Assembly: GCA_019722365.1 (NCBI GenBank)
Contig: JADFUC010001898.1
Location: 1 to 64,000, forward strand
Reading direction: 5' to 3'
Length of the DNA: 64,000 nt
DNA from: Lithospermum erythrorhizon
Taxonomy: Eukaryota > Streptophyta > Magnoliopsida > Boraginales > Boraginaceae
The notes beneath the pieces were generated by a model. That model searched no databases. It saw only the letters and a list, made by a program, of their open reading frames with translations, and was not told the DNA's origin. Each line of letters starts with the position of its first letter. Positions within the stretch are counted from its first letter, which is position 1. The translations under genes and the position numbers were made by a program. Shown piece after piece: positions 59,719 to 64,000 of this stretch.

Positions 59719-62700
59719 ATGAAGGGAATATCTTCAATACTACGGCGTTTTGGGAGCAGACCCTACATTTCCTCCTCTTCCTCCACCCTAATGATCTCCA
59801 CCGCCGCCGTCGCCTCCGCCTCCTACATAATTCCCGAAATGCCCCCAACACTTTTCCATAATTACGCTTTTGCCCCTACTTTCACTCTCAATTATCACCC
59901 CAATAATAATTTTATTAATTATCGAAACTTCTCCTCTCAATCTCCTTCAGGTCTGATTTTTTTTTATTACTATTTTATTATTTATATACTTTTGTAACAG
60001 GGACCCGCAGCAGCTGGCATCGGGCTTATTATTTAGCTGCTTTTGTAATGAGGGACAGCAACCGCTACTGCCGAAAGTGCTGCAGACATCGGGATTATTA
60101 TTTACTCTCTCCATCCCTTTTTTTTTAACGAGGGACCGCAGCCGCTACTCATTAGACCTTGGGCTTATTATTTAGATGCTTGTAGTTAGAAAAGGGTGTT
60201 TTTTTATAATTATTCCAAATATATTGTTCACATGTTATGTGTTACTGTGTCCCAAAATGATTGTCCAGTTTTTAATTTTTGATTGTTGATTTTTTTGTTC
60301 AATTTTTGGAAAGATGGTATTTTTATGTGTGATGCATGATAGCTGGTGAAAAATATATCAAAGATATTCATTTCCTGTCCCTAAAGATTTGATTTTAATG
60401 AGCGACTTTTTCACCTTGAACTCAAATAACTTTTACCGTGTTATATATTTGTTTAGAAAAAAAATATCAGTTTGTAGTATTTTTTAATGTTTTTACTTTC
60501 ATTAGCTTGATAATTTTGATTCAAATCAAGTTTTCAATGTCAATCAAGATCGTAAAGTTTGTTAATATTTGACCATGAAAAAGGCAAATGCAACAACTTC
60601 TAGGGATGGAGGTAGTATTTGTTAGAGTTTAAAGTTCATATTTTTAATTTGCATCAGGCAATCTATTTGCACTTTTTATTCGAACGAACAGTGGTGTTGG
60701 GACAATAGTTTATCTACGTTTGGATGATAAAAGGGAGTTACCCACAGTTGGGTTAAGATGTCCAACATTTAGACATCCATTGTCTAAAATGTTTCGGTTT
60801 TTGGTTGAGTTAAGATGCCTGTTTTTGGAATTAAATAGAGTGGAGTTCCACATCCATTCCTTGCAGTTTAAATTATATGTTACTCCCTCCGTTTCAAAAT
60901 AGATGATTGTTTAGATGAAATATGTTTTATTAAGGGATAGTGAAAAACTATATTGGGATTGCAAAAAGCTACATTGGAAATGTAAAAGCTACATTGGGAT
61001 TGTAAAAAGGTATATTAAAAATGCAAACAATCAACTATTGTGAAAAATTAAATTTTTTTAGATGATCATGTATTTTGAGTCGGAGACGGAGGGAGTATAA
61101 TATTTATGAGCTTATAGCTTTTCGTCCTTCAGTAACATAATACATATGGATCACGGATATATTGAAAATGTGTTATTTACAATGTTTGCATTTTCTTAAC
61201 GTGCAAATAAATATATATCTAATCTATACTCGCCTTATTTGCTTCTGTACAACTTCTACTAAATAATGTTTCAATATGTGATGTGAGTTGCAGTCTAGTT
61301 GCAAAGTCTTGTTTGCTATCTGTTGTTAACCTACATGGCTTCTATGTTCAGGCCCATCGAATTTGGTAGTCATAGAGTCTGAAGAGCAGTTCAATGATTC
61401 GCTTCGTAAAGCTTGTGGTATGATGTGCTCCTATCTTACTTTTATATATTTTTATATTTCTTAATACGTATGAAATTTGATTGTTCACGTTACTGGTGAA
61501 ATTTGTGGCAGATGAAGATTTTCCTGCAATTTTCTATTTTACTGCTGCCTGGTGTGGACCCTGTAAGTTTCACAGCAAAAAGTATTTATGCTTCTAGGCT
61601 TTGCTGTTGCAGTAGTTCTTAAGTACCTGTATCTGATGAGAAGAACAAATGAAGTTCAGTTTAATTATGGATTTCACTCTTTTGTTCCTATCTTTCATTT
61701 CGTGAAGTCCCTGGAATATTACTTACCTGACATATAGCAGTATGGTAAGAATATTGAACCTAGCAGTCTGGGATTTGATTTAACAGAAAGCTCGAGAGCT
61801 CTAACTTTTGAAATGTTGTCATTTGAATATGGAAGTACTTACTAACAGAGTAATATTCGCTCTTATAAAATTTAAATTATTACTTAGGGAAAGATAGTGT
61901 TTCCAAAAAAAATAAAACTGTTGACAGTTCTAATCTATAATATTTCTCTTTATATTGAATCAAAGAGAACTTATAAGTCGACAGTTCTTATCTATAATGT
62001 TGCTCTTTATATTGAATCAAAGAGAACTTTTATATAAAGAAAGTACAAATCTGGACAATGACAACATAATGGCAGTCTAATGGGTATAATGCTTCAATTA
62101 ACAAGCTGGATATCTTAGTTCTCTTTTTTTTCTCTGTGCTAGTTAAAAAACAAAATATTTTTTACCAAGTGCTAATATGCCATTACATTTCATGACTATG
62201 ACAATGAAGTCATGAAGATAACCTTCTTTTGTTCATTTCAAGCCAACCATAATTTATTTGTGTTCTGTAGGCCGATTGTTATCACCTATCATTGGGCAAT
62301 TGAGCGAGAAATATCCCCATGTTACCACATTCAAAGTTGACATAGACAAGGTAATAGTTTGGGTTTTGTATGCCAGTGAAAAATCCTGTAATTCTACAAC
62401 CCATCATCTACTGTCCTCTATGATTGAATGTAAATTGAGTTTCATTGAATTTATGAAAAATAAATTGAGTTGATTTGTTGAATTTTATGGAATTGATTGA
62501 TTAATGCAGGAGGGGCTTGCAGGTCCATTAGGAAAACTAGCCATTACTGCTGTGGTAAGTCTTTCTTTGGATGTACTAGAATAAGTACGAAGGAGTTATC
62601 TGATTACTATCACCAGCTTCTCCATAACTGTTCTACATTATGATCCTTGGTACAGCCAACATTACACTTCTTTCAAAAGGGTAAAAAAGCTTCAGAAGTT

Positions 62701-62757
62701 GTTGGGGCTGACGTTCAGCGCTTGAAAGATACCATGGAAGAACTCTATAAGCTATAG
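59719..62757 (+). CDS. TRXO: Mitochondrial thioredoxin o
   Basis: Six exons, 59719-59950, 61352-61417, 61512-61562, 62271-62350, 62510-62554 and 62656-62757, join with GT-AG introns and matching phases into 576 nt, 191 residues. The first 77 residues are Ser/Arg-rich and poor in acidic residues, as in a mitochondrial transit peptide. The thioredoxin domain (about 82-191) has FTAAWCGPC with the redox-active cysteines at 114 and 117, the KVDID strand at 138-142, the cis-proline motif TAVPT at 156-160, and VVGAD near the end. FYFTAAWCGPC and the C-terminal MEELYK fit plant thioredoxin o, which is reduced by NADPH-thioredoxin reductase in mitochondria and reduces targets such as TCA-cycle enzymes, alternative oxidase and peroxiredoxin. 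Intron 1 carries a triplicated repeat and a Stowaway MITE. The gene converges with the NPH3-family gene 569 bp downstream. Confidence 0.95.
59999..60186 (+). repeat. Three diverged tandem units in TRXO intron 1
   Basis: GGGACCGCAGC, GGGACAGCAACCGCTACTG and GGGACCGCAGCCGCTACT each lead into ATCGGG or TTGGG, then CTTATTATTTA (or GATTATTATTTA). The units are about 50-70 bp. The second is longer because of an insert of unrelated T-rich sequence before the third. Confidence 0.65.
60243..60617. mobile_element. Possible worn Stowaway-like MITE in TRXO intron 1
   Basis: TACTGTGTCCCAAAATGATT at the left and GGGATGGAGGTAGTA at the right are inverted CTCC-TCCC-type ends with TA flanks, but with several mismatches. 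It lies 270 bp before the better preserved Stowaway element. Confidence 0.4.
60883..61095. mobile_element. Stowaway MITE in TRXO intron 1
   Basis: 213 bp. It begins CTCCCTCCGTTTCAAAAT and ends with the inverse form (GACGGAGGGAG), flanked by TA on each side (60881-60882 and 61096-61097). The CTCCCTCCGT TIR and TA duplication are diagnostic. Inside are three copies of a GCTACATTGG-like word. It is far from the splice sites (about 250 bp before the exon 2 acceptor). Confidence 0.9.
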
Positions 62758-63326
62758 TGATCCATCCTACTACTGCACTAGTTCATACATAGCTAAATAT
62801 GGTTTGCAATTCTATATATGTTCTTTAATATTCACTTAATTTTCCTCCTGGCGAGGCAAACAATAGGTCCTGCTATTTTTCCCCCTCGTTGTGTGTAAGA
62901 TCATTGTTCCTGATTTTGTCAGTTACATTTACATTGCTACACATCAAGCTATGTTGTATACATTTTCCCCTTATATTTGGTGTTTATTCATCTATTTCAA
63001 GATTCACTTTCATCCTTCCATTTTACCTAAAGCCAAGCAACAGGTTCAACACATGTGGCATATTAGGTATTCAAAATCATAATTTAGCTATAGATAACAT
63101 CAAGTATATATGGCATATTAGGTATTCAAATTCTTGATTTATCGATTAGCAATGTTGGTTATGCATGTATATCCATGAAGGATTACTTCTACCATGAAAA
63201 TTTACTTTGATTTGGAGTGAATATTTCTCGTATCCTTATGTTTGAACTAATAACACAATAATAATTGAATATGAAAGTGAATAATGACATTTTATTAAAT
63301 ATTATAGTGGATCCTAGTTGAAACAT
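62758..63326. other. Shared 3' spacer between TRXO and the NPH3-family gene
   Basis: Holds the 3' UTRs of two convergent genes. A 19-bp direct repeat GGCATATTAGGTATTCAAA lies at 63057-63075 and 63112-63130. No coding region. Confidence 0.6.
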
Positions 63327-64000
63327 TCAGGAAATAGATTGCCTTCTCCGGTGACTTGTTTTGTGGCCTGAGTTATGCCTTCGTTGGCCTTCATCAGTTT
63401 CTTCTGTGTCTAGTTTTCTTTGAAACATCCCAGACCTCTTGATCTTCCTCCATCCTATTGCCCAACTCGAAAGATTCCTGTGTTTGTTGTTCAGTTTCTC
63501 GTGATCTTGTTGCAGTTCTCTGTAATCTCTTTGCAATTCAGCCATTGATTCCTTAACTTTCTCCAGTTCTGTTTTCAGGGATTTGACTTCTTCCTTTGTA
63601 GACGACTCGTTGTTTTCGTCGTCGGATTTCTCAACGCTTATGATGTGATCCTTTCCTTGTATTGCAGCCCTTATCTTCATTTGTTCTGAGAACAAGACCT
63701 GCTAATCTGATTTCAATATCTAATCTGAAACTTCAAAGTTTAAAGTATTTCTGTCTGCAGTTTACCTGAATGACAGTTCTAAGAGGCAGCCGCTCATTCT
63801 GAGCAGCATGAAGGCATGCATCAAGGGACAATTTTTCGCAGTCCATGACTTTGCATAATCGTCTTCTTTCTTGTTCTGATAGCGATGGATGAGCCTGTTA
63901 GAAATTGAGTGTTAGCATGTAAAGTGATCAAATTTCTAACACTAAGCGAAGCTAAGAACATGTCGATGCCTAACCTTGAGATAGGTATCGATGGCTCTAT
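63327..64000 (-). CDS. NPH3/RPT2-family (BTB/POZ) protein, 3' end only
   Basis: Three exons are visible on the minus strand: a partial one from the right edge to 63975, 63894-63766, and the last 63698-63327. Introns are GT-AG and phases fit. The partial exon reads RAIDTYLK, continuing into AHPSLSEQERRRLCKVMD, then CLHAAQNERLPLRTVIQVLF, which is the conserved C-terminal end of the NPH3 domain. After it a Glu/Lys/Leu-rich coiled coil (SLKTELEKVKESMAELQRD and following, about residues 40-75 of the last exon) precedes SSWAIGWRKIKRS and a basic tail ending QSIS. NPH3/RPT2 proteins are plant-specific substrate adaptors or scaffolds for cullin-3 and phototropin or auxin-transport signalling, acting at the plasma membrane. 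The BTB domain and most of the NPH3 domain lie beyond the window. The exact subclade is not determined. Confidence 0.92.

Noticed and set aside
59951..59997. Read-through of TRXO exon 1 to a 92-residue protein
   Set aside because: A good GT donor follows the Ser-rich exon end and the downstream exons continue the thioredoxin domain in phase.

Overview
The window looks like nuclear DNA of a flowering plant, probably a eudicot. The evidence is AT-rich intergenic DNA, short exons with GT-AG introns, plant-type gene families (VQ, TLDc/OXR, NPH3/BTB, mitochondrial thioredoxin o, a small plant C2 protein) and a dense layer of plant transposons (Ty3/gypsy, hAT, Mutator-like and Stowaway-like MITEs). 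I cannot name the species. No bacterial, organellar or viral genome structure is visible.

Layout. 0-2 kb is an unexplained, more GC-rich stretch. 2-9.2 kb is intergenic and leads to an intact intronless VQ-motif gene (9249-10391, +). 11.6-20.6 kb is a decayed Ty3/gypsy element (pol on +, an antisense coding remnant downstream of pol). 22.2-24.8 kb holds two TIR elements with related ends and strongly G-rich cores. 24.9-31.5 kb is a decayed hAT element with a transposase fossil, a 14-bp terminal inverted repeat and internal tandem repeats. 31.6-32.3 kb is a Mutator-like MITE with long TIRs and a 9-bp target duplication. 33.0-33.75 kb is the 3' end of another Ty3/gypsy element. A complete eight-exon TLDc (OXR-type) gene lies on the minus strand at 34.8-38.8 kb, with a minisatellite in intron 1.

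39-43 kb carries MITEs, a hAT-type non-autonomous element and a damaged tRNA-Arg-like sequence. 43.9-45.2 kb holds an intact single-exon C2-domain gene. A second, broken copy lies 9 kb away at 52.6-54.3 kb; between them are a 62-bp minisatellite, a 79-bp TA microsatellite and a C/G-rich TIR element. 55.4-58.95 kb is a decayed minus-strand Ty3/gypsy element whose LTR matches the one at 33.4 kb. The right end has a six-exon mitochondrial thioredoxin o gene (59.7-62.8 kb, +) converging on the 3' end of an NPH3-family gene (63.3 kb to the edge, -).

The genes are unrelated neighbours, as usual in plant chromosomes: stress or defence regulation (VQ), redox (TRXO), oxidative-stress tolerance (TLDc), membrane/lipid binding (C2) and light or auxin-type signalling scaffolds (NPH3). 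I found no convincing new biological system. The most unusual items are the G/C-skewed TIR elements, the minisatellite between direct repeats at 47-48 kb, the recently broken C2 copy, and an indel-rich decay pattern in the repeats that may partly be a sequencing artefact.
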